DNA of 64,000 bases, taken from positions 1,488,001-1,552,000 of the forward strand of contig BLAL01000319.1 in NCBI GenBank assembly GCA_015698045.1. Reading direction: 5' to 3'. The stretch is from Rhizophagus clarus. Taxonomy: Eukaryota > Glomeromycota > Glomeromycetes > Glomerales > Glomeraceae. Numbering within the stretch: position 1 is the stretch's first letter; each line of letters opens with the position of its first letter. The notes beneath the pieces were generated by a model that was not told the origin of the DNA, did not search any database, and saw only the letters and a program-made list of their open reading frames with translations. This document shows positions 8,685-18,640 of this stretch, in pieces. The position numbers and the translations under genes were made by a program.

Positions 8685-10157
8685 CTAATTAAAGATTCTT
8701 AGTAATTTTTTCATGGAAGTCGCGATACAAGCCATTCCAAGATAACAGTCACTTAAGTTAGCTGAACTTCTTTCTAATAATAGTATAGTATCACAAAGGG
8801 GTTTTAAAATAAATGCGAGAACCTTCAAGTTATTGAAAAAGTTCCATGAACGAATAATTGGTTTGATTTTTTCATTTGATAAAATGTTTGAATAGTTATT
8901 AGCTAACTGTAATAAAGATTAAAGAATAAGTGATATATATATAATAGTAATTAAAATTGTAACTTTTTACATACTTCTTCGAAAGCAGCTTTTAGCCTTA
9001 TAATATCTGAAATATTTTGAAATGCTGTAGTCCACCTGGTCTTGCAAAAGGGGACAATTCCACTGCCTTTAACATTCATTGATTTTATAAGTTCACGAAG
9101 CTTAGCTCCTAGTTAAATAATAATTAGAGTAAGTTAAACTAAAAAAAAATTGTTAATATCTGGGAATTCATACCTGCCATTGCATTGTTTCGAAAAAAAT
9201 TCGCCAATATATTGATTTTTTTTAGTAGATTTTCAGCAAACGGATGTTTTACAATATCGCAAGATATTAAGTTTACATAATGTGAAATACACCGAACATC
9301 TTCGATGTATGGATGCTTGCTTTGAATAATTCCATGTGCTTTTCGCACATTAAAACCATTATCGCTTACTATAGCGGAAAATTTTTTAGCACCAACATGA
9401 ATTAGAATATCTTCTATTTTTTCTGTGATGAATTCACCTGTATGGGAATTACTAGATAAATCTAAAAGTTGATAAATATATTCTTTATTTGTTGGCGTCA
9501 AGATTGTAAAATTCCATATTAAAAGGTGATTCAGAGAGGACCACCCGTCTAAAGCTAATAAAAAAAATTTATTAAAAAAGTATATTAAAAACAAGAATAA
9601 ACAAAATTTTAAATACCTAAGGTTAAATTTTTTGTGGCTTCCAATTCTCTTAAAACCTTGGAATTAACATATCCTAATTCTTCTTCAAATAAACGATTTG
9701 TCAAAATATCACGAGAAGGAGGGTTATATGCCAAATTTAATTCTTGAAGAAAATCCAGAAAAAATGGTGATTCGACTATTCGAAATAATACACCACAACA
9801 GATAAAAAATCTCGTTAGTGCTTTATCGATTCTATCAGATTTTCCTTTTGGAAGTGGCTGATCTTTATCATGAAATTCATTTAATGTTAATTGGCCATTA
9901 ATTTTCATTTTTTTTTTGGCGTTTTCTTCAAAGTTATATTGATACATTCGTATAACATTTCCTGGAGCTTTTATACAGTGGTTAGCAAGGTGACCCTTAA
10001 GAAGAGAAGTTTCGCCCCTGCTGTATTTTAAATTACAATAAGTGCATACAGCACTCGCGTGTCCTTGTGAATCACGTTCCCCTTTTAAATAATGTTGCCA
10101 TACGTCATCTTTTGGTCTACCTCTTTTGAGAAGCTTAAGTTCGAAAGGCAAATCCAT
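8685..10157 (-). CDS. BED-finger hAT-family transposase, 3'-truncated (4 exons)
   Basis: Exons 9617-10157, 9174-9554, 8975-9108 and 8685-8906 (introns 62, 65 and 68 bp, GTAT donors) give an uninterrupted frame of about 425 codons. Exon 1: basic start, BED-type zinc finger CTYCNLKY...HLANHC near residues 38-61, then the hAT N-terminal helical region. Exon 2: DUF659-like catalytic start with LDGWSS and AIVSDNGFNVRKA. Exon 3: CKTRWTTAF. Exon 4 stops after LSDCYLGM... with TAG at 8685-8687, where the relative at 44696-47272 continues to a C-terminal dimerisation domain. The hATC domain is therefore missing and transposition competence unlikely. Exon 2 (381 nt) and exon 3 (134 nt) have the same lengths in both genes. 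Confidence 0.8.
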
Positions 10158-10235
10158 TTTGTGTGAGACTAGAAGAAAAAAATATATATATCTGAAATAA
10201 AAAAATTAAAAAAATTAAAAAGAGTTTGCGCGTTT

Positions 10236-10650
10236 TCAAAAACTTTTTTTGGACAATTTTGTCCACTTTTATTAATTACGCGTTTTGTACTACTAATCCT
10301 AAATGCTATGAAATTGATCTTATTATAGCATAATGGCTTTTTGGACAATTTTGTCCACTCTAATTATTACGCGTTTTGTACTACTAATCCTAAACGCGAT
10401 CTTATTATAGCATAATAGCTTTTTGGACAATTTTATCCACTCTAATTATTACGCGTTTTGTACTACTAATCCTAAATGCCTAAATGCGATCTTATTATAG
10501 CATAATGGCTTTTTGGACAATTTTGTCCACTCTAATTATTACGCGTTTGTACTACTAATTCTAAATGCGTCGCCTATTATAAAATTGATCTTATTATAAA
10601 ATTACTTAATTTATCAGTAGCATAATGTCTTTTTGGACAATTTTGTCCAC
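10236..10650. repeat. Minisatellite with TGGACAATTTTGTCCA palindrome, array 1
   Basis: Five units of about 80-110 bp, each containing GCGTTTTGTACTACTAATCCTAAA, a TTATTATAGCATAATGG segment and a TTGGACAATTTTGTCCAC palindrome. The same palindrome core recurs at 12750-13545 and 22090-22530 with different spacers. From 10661 to 10830 nothing else was recognised. Confidence 0.75.
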
Positions 10651-12749
10651 TTTCTGAATAAAATTACTAAGTTATAGCATGCATATAATATATATTATCG
10701 GATAAATTTGTCAAAATAAAACTATTTTTAATTGCTATAAAAAAAATATTGCAATTTGCATTTTATATTCTAATGTATATAACTTTACATTTACATTTTA
10801 TAATTTAATTATGCTTTAAAATAATTATGCTCACTTTTGTTTTGGCTCAATAATTTCTGATATACGTTCAACTGACATGCTCGAAGTAATTGATCGGTGA
10901 GTTTGTAAAGAAGGAATTTGTGATAAAAATATTTCGTAATTTTCTTTTGTAACAAAAAAATCACATTTGCGACAACCTGCTTGCGCAAGTTGCACAGCCG
11001 TTATTCCTTCATTAAATAACTTACGTAACCTATCACAACTTAGCCTATTTCTTTGTTCGGCTTTTCTGCCAATTTTAAGTATAGATCACATAAACGAAAT
11101 AACCCAAGATTTTACATTTTTAACTTCTAATTCTGAACTGAACTTTGTAAGATCATCATAAATTTGGACTAACGACGCCAAATGCAATAAGTTAAAAGAT
11201 TCAGCCGCAATTGGCAGCTTTTCACAATACGTTTTCTGATTCCTCCATTGATTTATCCTCTTAGTAGCAGATTCCTTGTCAACTACTTTAATTGTTTCAA
11301 ATTTTGATAACTTGGCCAATGCAGTAAATATTTCAGTAGTTTTTAATTTTTCTGAGGCAATGAAATATTCATCATTTGCCAGCAAAATTTCACATAGTTT
11401 CCTTCCCTTACTAAACAAAAGCATCTGAGTAGAATTTAACTCTTCATTTACAATAGCTTCATCATCATCATCATCATCATGATCACTTTCACTATCCTCT
11501 TCTGAAGAAACTGAGACTTCAACATACTCATGCTTACATTATTTTGTTAATGCTTTTAATATTGATGTACGTACTATTCGAGATTCATCTGCTACTTTTG
11601 AGATTAATGTCTCTGAAGTTGATGATTCTACTACTACTGCCACTTCCACATTTGGTACTTTTTCTACTGACTTTAATGTAGGTGATTTTACTTGTGATTT
11701 TGCTGGTAGCTTTTTTGTTGGTACTTTTGTTGATGGAGGTAGATTCAATCTGGTACTTTCATTAGATTCGGTACTTTCATCAGCTGTCAGTGGCGATTGT
11801 GAAGCTAGATTTAATTCAGTACTTTTATTAGCTTCGGTACTTTCATCAGCTGCTAGTGGCGATTGTGAAAGTGGATTCAATTTGGTACTTGCTAGTAGCG
11901 CTTGCGAAGGTAATTTTAATTTGGTACTTTCATGATTACTTGATTCCTCACTTATAGGCTGAGAATCATTAACCTCATCTTCAACAAAACCTATAAAATT
12001 TAGATGTGAATAATTATAAGATTTTGTAATCAAGAACAATTTTATTTGATAAATTTTACTTATAGAAGTTATTAATTTTTACTATCCACTTATCAATATC
12101 ATCATAATAATTTCGCATCATGTTCCAGTTGCGGTAACCTGACAATGTTATTTTGGCCCATGTTATATTTGAAATGGTAGCATTATTTTTTATGCAATTT
12201 TGGCTGCCAAATTTTTCAATGCAGCGATTATTTAGATTTGACCAAATTTTTGACGGTGTATCAAGAGTTGTGAGGTGATTTAAAGCTAAATCACAGTTCA
12301 GAGCACGGGCAAGTTCTGAGTCATTAATTTCATGATATAATGTTGAGTAGGGAGTTGATGTTGTGGATTCAGGTAAATGTTCAGGTGTTGAATACTGTAA
12401 CAATTGTTTTAATGGTTCATCCATATCTGAAATTATAGTATCAGCTGTACCAATACTAACTGGACGCGTATTTTCTGGCGTTACTAATCCAAGATTAGGT
12501 ACTTTTGCAATTCGTTCTATTATCAGAAATTAAGTAATAAAAAAAGTAAGATATAAATTTTATATATAAATTAAAAACCAAACATCATTCTTATATTTAC
12601 CTGTAATTTAGCATTATTATTCAATACTGAATCATATTTACTTTTGTATAATTCATATAGATTTTTGTAATTCTCGAATTCAGTCAAACTATCCTAAAAA
12701 AATAAAATATTTTATTCAAAAAAATGTAATTGTTCTAATACCAAGGGAA

Positions 12750-13088
12750 AAATGGACAAAATTGTCCAAAAATAAAGGATAAAGTTGTCCAGAAATGAAA
12801 AAAAAAAGTGGACAGAGATCAGAGATGAATGATCAAGAACGAAAAAAAGTGGATAAAATTACCCGTAGAAAAGTGACCAAACCCGACAAAAAAGTGGACA
12901 AAATTGTCCAAAAATAAAAAAAAAGTGGACAAAATTGTCCAAAATAAAAAAAAAAAAGTGGACAAAATTGTCCAAAAATAAAAAAAAAAGTGGACAAAAT
13001 TGTCCAGAAATGAAAAAAAGTGGATAGAAATGAATGACCAAGAACGAAAAAAATTGGACAAAATTGTTCAAACCTGTAAAAAGTGACC
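12750..13088. repeat. Minisatellite AAAAAGTGGACAAAATTGTCC, array 2 (left part)
   Basis: Tandem units of about 32-35 bp built on GTGGACAAAATTGTCCA plus an A-rich spacer; continues after the fold-back MITE at 13456-13545. It lies inside intron 1 of the gene at 10831-13804. Open frames across it on minus are translations of the repeat only. Confidence 0.85.
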
Positions 13089-13455
13089 AACACAGGTCGA
13101 AATTAGTTAAATAGGGTATCAATAGAGTATTAATAGGTTATCAATCGGCTATCAATAAGCTACCCTATTGGTAGCCTATTGAACTTGCGCCATAATCCGT
13201 CACCAATCGGGCAGGCTGATTGATAGCCGATTGATAACTTATTGATAACCTATTAGTATCCTATTGGTATTTTTATTAAATAGGGTATCAATAAGGTATC
13301 AATCGGTTATCAATAGGTTATCAATCAGCCTGCCTGATTGGTGACAGATTATGGCGCAAGTTCAATAGGCTACCAATAGGGTAGCCTATTGATAGCTGAT
13401 TGATAACCTATTGATACCCTATTGATACCCTATTTAACTAATTTTGACCTGTGCA
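13089..13455. mobile_element. Fold-back MITE, copy 1 (ACACAGGTCGAAATTAG termini)
   Basis: About 367 bp; the two halves are inverted copies of each other (arms about 170 bp) made of GGGTATCAATAGG-type subrepeats with centre TATTTTTATTAAATA. A second copy is at 20341-20707. No clear target duplication at this copy. Confidence 0.85.
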
Positions 13456-13545
13456 AACCCGATAAAAAAGTGGACAAAATTATCCAAACCTGATAAAAAA
13501 GTGGACAAAATTATCCAAAAGGAAAAAGTGGACAAAGTTGTTCAA
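13456..13545. repeat. Minisatellite array 2, right part
   Basis: Three further GTGGACAAA(A/G)TT(A/G)T(T)C units continuing the array interrupted by the fold-back MITE. Confidence 0.75.
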
Positions 13546-13804
13546 AAATGAGAAAATCTTATACGTTATTGATGAACGTAAAACTTGATGACAACTCTTG
13601 TAAGTCAATATACGTACGACCTTCATTCTTCTTAAATATTATTCTCACTTTATCTTATTTGAAAACACACGAATCAATTTTTTTATTTGTTACTGTCCAA
13701 ATATATGAAAGCGCTGTTGAAACTGAATTTTCAACATCGTCAGGTAAAAAAGCTTTTTTTTCACGAATCTTTGAATTGAGAATAGCGAAAGGTATTTTCG
13801 ACAT

Positions 13805-14053
13805 ATTCAAACAAAGAAATACTTGATAATATTTTGTGTGAAATCAAGAAGAAAAATATTTTTTTTTGATTTTATGACGTGTTTATTTATATTCAATTTT
13901 GCCAGCTACATCATTACATCACAAAAAAATGATGATCTGCAGCCAATCATTATTTTGACAATTTCGCCAATTTCGACTTGATGAATTTATTTCGGCTTTT
14001 TGCCATTTTAATTTGCATTGATGAATTGTTTATTTTTTTTTGACATTTTCGAC
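13805..14053. promoter_or_regulatory. Divergent spacer between two gene starts
   Basis: 249 bp between the ATG of the unknown gene (minus, 13804) and the ATG of the ATPase (plus, 14054). The ATPase ATG sits in the palindrome TTTCGACATGTCGAAA. This is the likely left limit of the virus-like block. No other motif recognised. Confidence 0.3.
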
Positions 14054-15287
14054 ATGTCGAAATTCTTTATTTACGACATACATCTTTATACTAGGCAAGG
14101 AAATGAATATACTCCAATATGGCCCTTTCGTCTTGCTGTAGCTGGTAGCTCAAATTCTGAAAAGACTACTATGCTTATTAATTTACTAATGGAAGATGCA
14201 AAAGCCAAAGAGGATGGGACTCAATATATTCTTTGTGATGAAATAGTCCTTATTGGTAGATATTTAGACGAACCTAAATGGCAAATAGTAAAGGATTTCT
14301 TTGATAATGATGAGAATGTAACATTCAAAGCAATCTCATATCACCAAATGCCAGATCTAGAAGATTTTGATTCCAAATTGCTACTGTAGTTATATTTGAG
14401 GATTTAATGGATATCTCTAAAAATATTTAAGAAAAAATAACTGGCTACTTTACTCATAGACGACATAGAAATATTTCAGCTATTTATGTAGCCCAAAGAT
14501 TCTATGCTATTCCAAAAGCAATTCGAAAAAATGTAAATTATATTTCTCTACATGGTGGGCATGGCAGTTTAAGTGATATAAAGCATATCATTAGTCAATA
14601 TACTAATGAATCAAATTCTCTTGTTCCAATAATTGATAAACTAACCTTAAGTAGAGAATTCATAGTATTTGACTTGAGACGTCCTAAAACTGATTCCCTA
14701 TCAATTAGAGTTTGATGGGATACTAGCCTTAGAACTTTTATGGAATCATCCAATAATGATTCTAGAATGATCACGTGTCCATCTAAGATTGATCTAAGAT
14801 CATCTAAGAACGATTCTAGAACAATTTTAGAATCATTCAAGAACAATCTTAGTTGATTTACTTCTTATGGACAGAAGGCAATAACTGAAGCTAAAAAGAA
14901 TAATTTGTTAGAGAAATTTGTCCAGAACTTTCCTTCTCCTAAGGAACGTAAACTTTACTTGAAACAAGATGCCTTATCAAAGGTAAAAAATTCAGATATT
15001 TGGGCTAAATATGTTTTTAGAGAAGCTTATAGAATAAATGATCGTATGATCGTACTCTTGAAGATGAGTATAAGAAATTCCTATCCCAAATTAAGAATGT
15101 ATATGTTACTAGAGATAACTCCCCAGTATCACCTTTTAATCGATATAGAGAACTTTGGAATAAGCATCCTCTAAGTGATAAAAAAATAATAGAAGGCATC
15201 GAAGCACTTCTAAAACTATCCAATGATGGTTTAATGAAGAAGCCTATCTTGCAGATAAAAATCAATAGTCTATTCCATTCTTTCTAA
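14054..15287 (+). pseudogene. A32-like (FtsK/HerA-type) DNA-packaging ATPase, decayed
   Basis: N-terminus MSKFFIYDIHLY, then a Walker A-like strand FRLAVAGSSNSEKTT (consensus GxxxxGK[ST]; the Gly before the Lys is Glu). Frame is lost near 14375. The next segment has a Walker B-like strand VVIFEDLM, then HRRHRNISAIYVAQRFY and AIRKNVNYISLH, the pattern of A32-like packaging ATPases of NCLDVs, Polintons and virophages. TAA at 14428-14430 and TGA at 14713-14715 break it. After a 130-bp repeat insert the frame continues with a helical C-terminal part and a second frameshift near 15045, ending at 15287. In relatives the ATPase loads DNA into capsids. Its 3' end overlaps the convergent minus-strand gene by 26 bp. 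Confidence 0.7.
14716..14850. repeat. Short GATTCTAGAA-type repeat inserted in the ATPase gene
   Basis: Repeated AAGAACGATTCTAGAAC / AATCATTC / GATCTAAGATC words with internal inverted symmetry. They interrupt the ATPase homology between the FIVFDL strand and the C-terminal helical segment. Looks like a small MITE or amplified microrepeat. Confidence 0.45.
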
Positions 15288-16622
15288 AGAGCTCAAGCAA
15301 CTCTTGTCTAGTCGCATTTATAGATATAATACTTTTTTCCCTGCCATCTACTACTATTCTTGACATTTTTGTTACTAGGTCAAGGGCCTTCAATGCACAG
15401 GAAACAAAGTTTTTGCTTAATGGATTATTCGCTCTATCACAATATATATCATAAAATACGGCAAAAGGTTCATTTATCCCTTCTTCTGCATATAAATCAA
15501 ATAATAATCGATATAAAGCTTTTTCCTTTATATCTCTATCCAACCCATTAATCTGTTTGAGTAGCCAAATCTTAATCGATTCAAATTTTTCGTATTCTAG
15601 CTGATACTCATAGTCTTGAGTAAAGGCAAAAGTAAGTTCATTATCTTGTGAAACACATCTAAATATTTTGATTAGCTTATATATACTTTCATGCAAGCTA
15701 TCTATATCAGCACATCCATGCACTGTATGTCAGAATTCGATAGTAGATAAGCCTCTTCTTGGCTTGACCAATGCAAGTCCACAAACTGGGCAGTATTTTC
15801 TAATTTGCTCAACTATCTTTTATTCAAAATTTTCTATATAAAAAATATAATAATTTAATTACCTGTTTTTTATATTTATTCTTTACTGCAGTCTTCACAT
15901 AAACCACTTTCAGGTAACTTATTAAGATTTACAGACATTTGGCACTCTTTACATAAGGCAATGTTAAGTTCGGCAAGCCTTTTTAATTGTGCCTTTTATT
16001 GTGTTTCTTTTTGTCTTCTTTCAACAAATTGGTGTGCTTCTTCAACTCTTTGCCTATAGTCTGGATTAAGCCGATTCTATTCAGCATAAAAGTTAACTCT
16101 TCTAAGTGCAACATCAAGAAATTCAAGTCTTCTTTGAGTACCATGTAAATATAATATAGATAAATAGGATTGCACAATTTTTACAAATCTTGGAGGAACA
16201 AGATAGTAATCTTTTATTATTTAGGGTCTTTACAATAGAAAGGTACGAAACTTAAAAAAATTTTTAAATTTACTTTATATGCTAATTATGTTTTTTATAC
16301 TAAAATAAGTGTAAATTTAATATTAATTAAATTTTTATTTTTTTTTGAGTTTCATACCTTTCTATTGCAAAGGCCCCCATTTCATACCTAGCCCTTTGAA
16401 TTAAATAGTAATATGTTCTAGTCTCATATTGAACCATACGTCCAGTTTCTATATTAAGATAACTTGGCCTTGCTTTTATAAATGGAGGTGCAGTTGCTCT
16501 TCAAACCAATCTGCTATCAAGATAATCATATACTTCTATATAACTAACTGATTGAATGTTGGACCGCTAACACGAATTGTTTTACCAGTTAATGGATTAA
16601 TAGTATATCTATTAGCACTCAT
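15262..16622 (-). pseudogene. Virus-type NPxTG (2-cysteine-adaptor-like) and zinc-ribbon protein, decayed
   Basis: ATG at 16622 followed by TINPLTGKTIRVSGPT, the NPxTG(R/K)xI motif found in many NCLDV-type proteins. Further pieces in order: ETGRMVQYETRTYYYLIQRARYE (before the MITE at 16224-16376), LVPPRFVKIVQSYL after it, two CX2C pairs (CKEC, CEDC), CPVCGLALVKPRRG, and an open 153-codon helical C-terminus (15262-15723). A short GTAATT...TAG intron may lie near 15800-15860. Breaks include TAG, TAA and TGA codons, at least one frameshift, and the MITE. I infer one gene because the pieces are collinear and closely spaced; it could be two. Function unknown, probably zinc-binding. Confidence 0.5.
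16224..16376. mobile_element. 153-bp MITE, copy 1
   Basis: Terminal inverted repeats GGGTCTTTACAATAGAAAGG / CCTTTCTATTGCAAAGGCCC. A second copy in the opposite orientation is at 29785-29939. It interrupts the zinc-protein pseudogene. Confidence 0.85.
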
Positions 16623-16742
16623 CTTTTTTTATTAATACATTAGTATAGGTTATGTTCAATTATGTTTTTTTCTAAAAATAAATAATACCTAGTGACAAAG
16701 TTACTTTGTCATCAGTTTTTGTGCAAATTTTTAATAATAAAT
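16623..16742 (-). promoter_or_regulatory. Candidate promoter motif upstream of the NPxTG gene
   Basis: On the minus strand TTGAACATAACCTATACTAATGTAT ends 12-20 nt before the ATG region. A close relative, TAAACAAAACCTGTACTAAAGTAT, lies just upstream of the D5-like helicase ATG. Position and likeness suggest a shared promoter. Confidence 0.35.
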
Positions 16743-17108
16743 TTATGGCTTATTGCTAAGAAGTTCAGCTAATATATCTTTAGCTTCATTTTCATTAAGT
16801 TTACGTCTAGGTAATGCTTCCTTGGGAATATAATTATATAAATCATAAACTTTTATAATTTTAAAAGCAAGGTCTGGATTATGTGAATACTTTTCTCGAA
16901 TTTTGATAACCTTCTCAGCATGCGATTCTTTATTTGGCAATAATTTTTTAGCTGTATAATGAATATAGCCTTCTGGATTGTTGGCAGATTCTATTTTCTT
17001 AATATAGTTTACATGATTCTTTATAAGATAACTTTCTTTACTATATCCATCTCGTAAATCTGCCAATATAATATTCTTTAAAGCTTCTATAATATCAGCC
17101 AAATACAT
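16743..17108 (-). CDS. Small hypothetical protein (121 aa) of the virus-like block
   Basis: Open, ATG-initiated frame, Lys/Asn/Glu-rich, predicted helical, with no recognised motif or membrane segment. It lies 95 bp after the polymerase stop (17204) and about 120 bp before the NPxTG gene start, on the same strand, so it fits the spacing of a compact viral gene set. It is the only gene of the block without an obvious break. Confidence 0.5.
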   Translation of the reverse strand: MYLADIIEALKNIILADLRDGYSKESYLIKNHVNYIKKIESANNPEGYIHYTAKKLLPNKESHAEKVIKIREKYSHNPDLAFKIIKVYDLYNYIPKEALPRRKLNENEAKDILAELLSNKP

Positions 17109-17819
17109 TTCGTGCTTGATAAAACTAGGATATTTATTTGTGAATGGGAATAAGTCATGTTCTATTTTTTTTTATTGCTACATCTAAGGAAAAAAATATT
17201 TAATTACACAGTCCATACTACTTGGTTGACATTTTTTATATGACACTCTCTTTCTTTTTTGAATTTTAGAGCTTTTAGAGTCTTAAATGCATCTTTAGAA
17301 TAAGTATAAAGAGAAGAGTTGTTAACGTTTTCTTCTAAAATGAACCCATCAGTATGAATATGCCTGATTTTATCCACATAGGGTTATACTATTTCAGAAA
17401 TAATCTTTCGACCATGCGCTAGAAGAAATAGAGCAATTCTCGGGTATTCACCTTTAAAGAGATTACCTGGATTTGTGAATTGGAATCTCTACTGCTCTTC
17501 TTTTATTGATACAATTGAGTCTAATATCTCACCATCTGGAAAATCAAAAGACTTACTTGATGCTGTAAAAGTTTTGTATGTTTTCTTTCTTTAACAACGT
17601 ATGCCCTATAATTAAAGCTCCGCATGAACTGAGCCAGCTTGCAAGCTGGCTCAAGCTTTTCAAGCTGAGCCAAGCCAAGCCATGATTAAATTGGCTTGGT
17701 GGCCCACAAACCAGCTTAAAAAAGCTTGAGTCAGGTATTAGGCTTGGCTTGATAAACTCAAGCTGGCAGTGGGCTTGGCTTGAAAAGCTCAAGCCGGCTC
17801 ATGAGCCAGATCAAGCTTG

Positions 17820-18010
17820 GCAATTTTTTACAATTTATATGTAAAAAATGCCAGTACCAATAGTTCTGGCATTTTTTTTGCAAATTTATATATAAAAAAT
17901 GCTAGAACTATTTGTTCTGGCACTTTTTGAGATTTTATGAATAAAAAATGCCCATACCAATAGTTCTGGCATTTTTTTTTGTGATTTTATAATACAAAAT
18001 GCTGTTAACG
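17820..18010. repeat. Tandem hairpin repeat AAAATGCCAGTACCAATAG...
   Basis: Three to four units of about 55-65 bp, each AAAAATGCCAG(T/A)ACCAATAGTTCTGGCATTTTTT, able to fold into a hairpin. Related degenerate units at 18940-19070. Confidence 0.7.
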
Positions 18011-18109
18011 CTATAGCGAATTATTCGGTATAAAGGCAGGGTCATGTGACTTGCCAATCTAATCAGATAATCTGAATATCTGATCTTTTTTTTTAATCAT
18101 TTATCAGTT

Positions 18110-18640
18110 TATTTTTGTGGTGTTGCCAGACGAAAAGCATGACTGGACTTTTGGAATTAAAGTAAGGGAGGGTGGAGAAGTGTTTTTTGGTATTTTTTTT
18201 AACTAATTAATTAATTATTTTTTATTTTTATTTTTTGTAGTGTTACCAGATGAAAGGCACAACCAGACTTTTGAAATTAAGGTAAAGAAGGGGGGGTTGG
18301 GGGAGGTGTTTCATTGTTTTTTTTAATTAATTAAGTATTAACTTTTTTTTTATTTTTTTGTAGTATTGGTAGACAAAAAGCATGACTGGACTTTTGGAAT
18401 TAAAGTGAGGGAGAATGGGAAAAGTGTTTTTTGGTGTTTTTTTTTAACTAATTAACTTTTTTTTTATTTTTTGTTTTTTTTTGTAGTGTTGCCAGATGAA
18501 AAGCATGACCAGACTTTTGGAATTAAAGTAAGTGAGAGTTTAAGAAGGTATTTCATTGTTTTTTTAATTAATTATTAACTTTTTTTTTATTTTTTATAGT
18601 GTTGCCAGACAAAAAACATGACCAGACTTTTGGAATTAGG
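18110..18640 (+). repeat. Five-unit tandem array of exon-like 41-nt cassettes
   Basis: Units begin at 18121, 18241, 18364, 18487 and 18600 (period 113-123 bp). Each has a T-rich tract ending GTAG or ATAG, a conserved block TGTTGCCAGATGAAAAGCAT... of 41 nt, then GTAAG/GTAAA/GTGAG. Translated, the block reads LPDEKHDQTFGIK or a variant. The homologous block occurs at 43263-43302 and 62358-62397. It looks like repeated micro-exons with introns, though a plain minisatellite is possible. Confidence 0.6.

Larger units (their letters stand above)
10831..13804 (-). pseudogene. Multi-exon gene of unknown function, decayed
   Basis: Exon 1 13565-13804 (80 codons, ATGTCGAAAATACC start, core LPDD...STALS...WT.T.KKID). 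Intron 1 is 871 bp and filled by a palindromic minisatellite and a fold-back MITE. Exon 2 12601-12693 (coiled-coil-like). Then coding stretches 12516-12056, about 12039-11539, and 11520-10831. The third is S/T/E-rich with repeated LNLxSQSPLxADESTE units; the last has an acidic run, a helical region, and ends with GITAVQLAQAGCRKCDFF. Breaks: TAA at 13655-13657 (CAA in the related exon at 21801-22040), TGA at 11083-11085, and reading-frame changes near 12510 and 11535. Splice joins after exon 2 are uncertain. I do not recognise the family. Confidence 0.5.

Noticed and set aside
12819..13122. Overlapping minus ORFs with repeated FVHFF/LDNFV words
   Set aside because: Translations of the TGGACAAAATTGTCC minisatellite in three frames.
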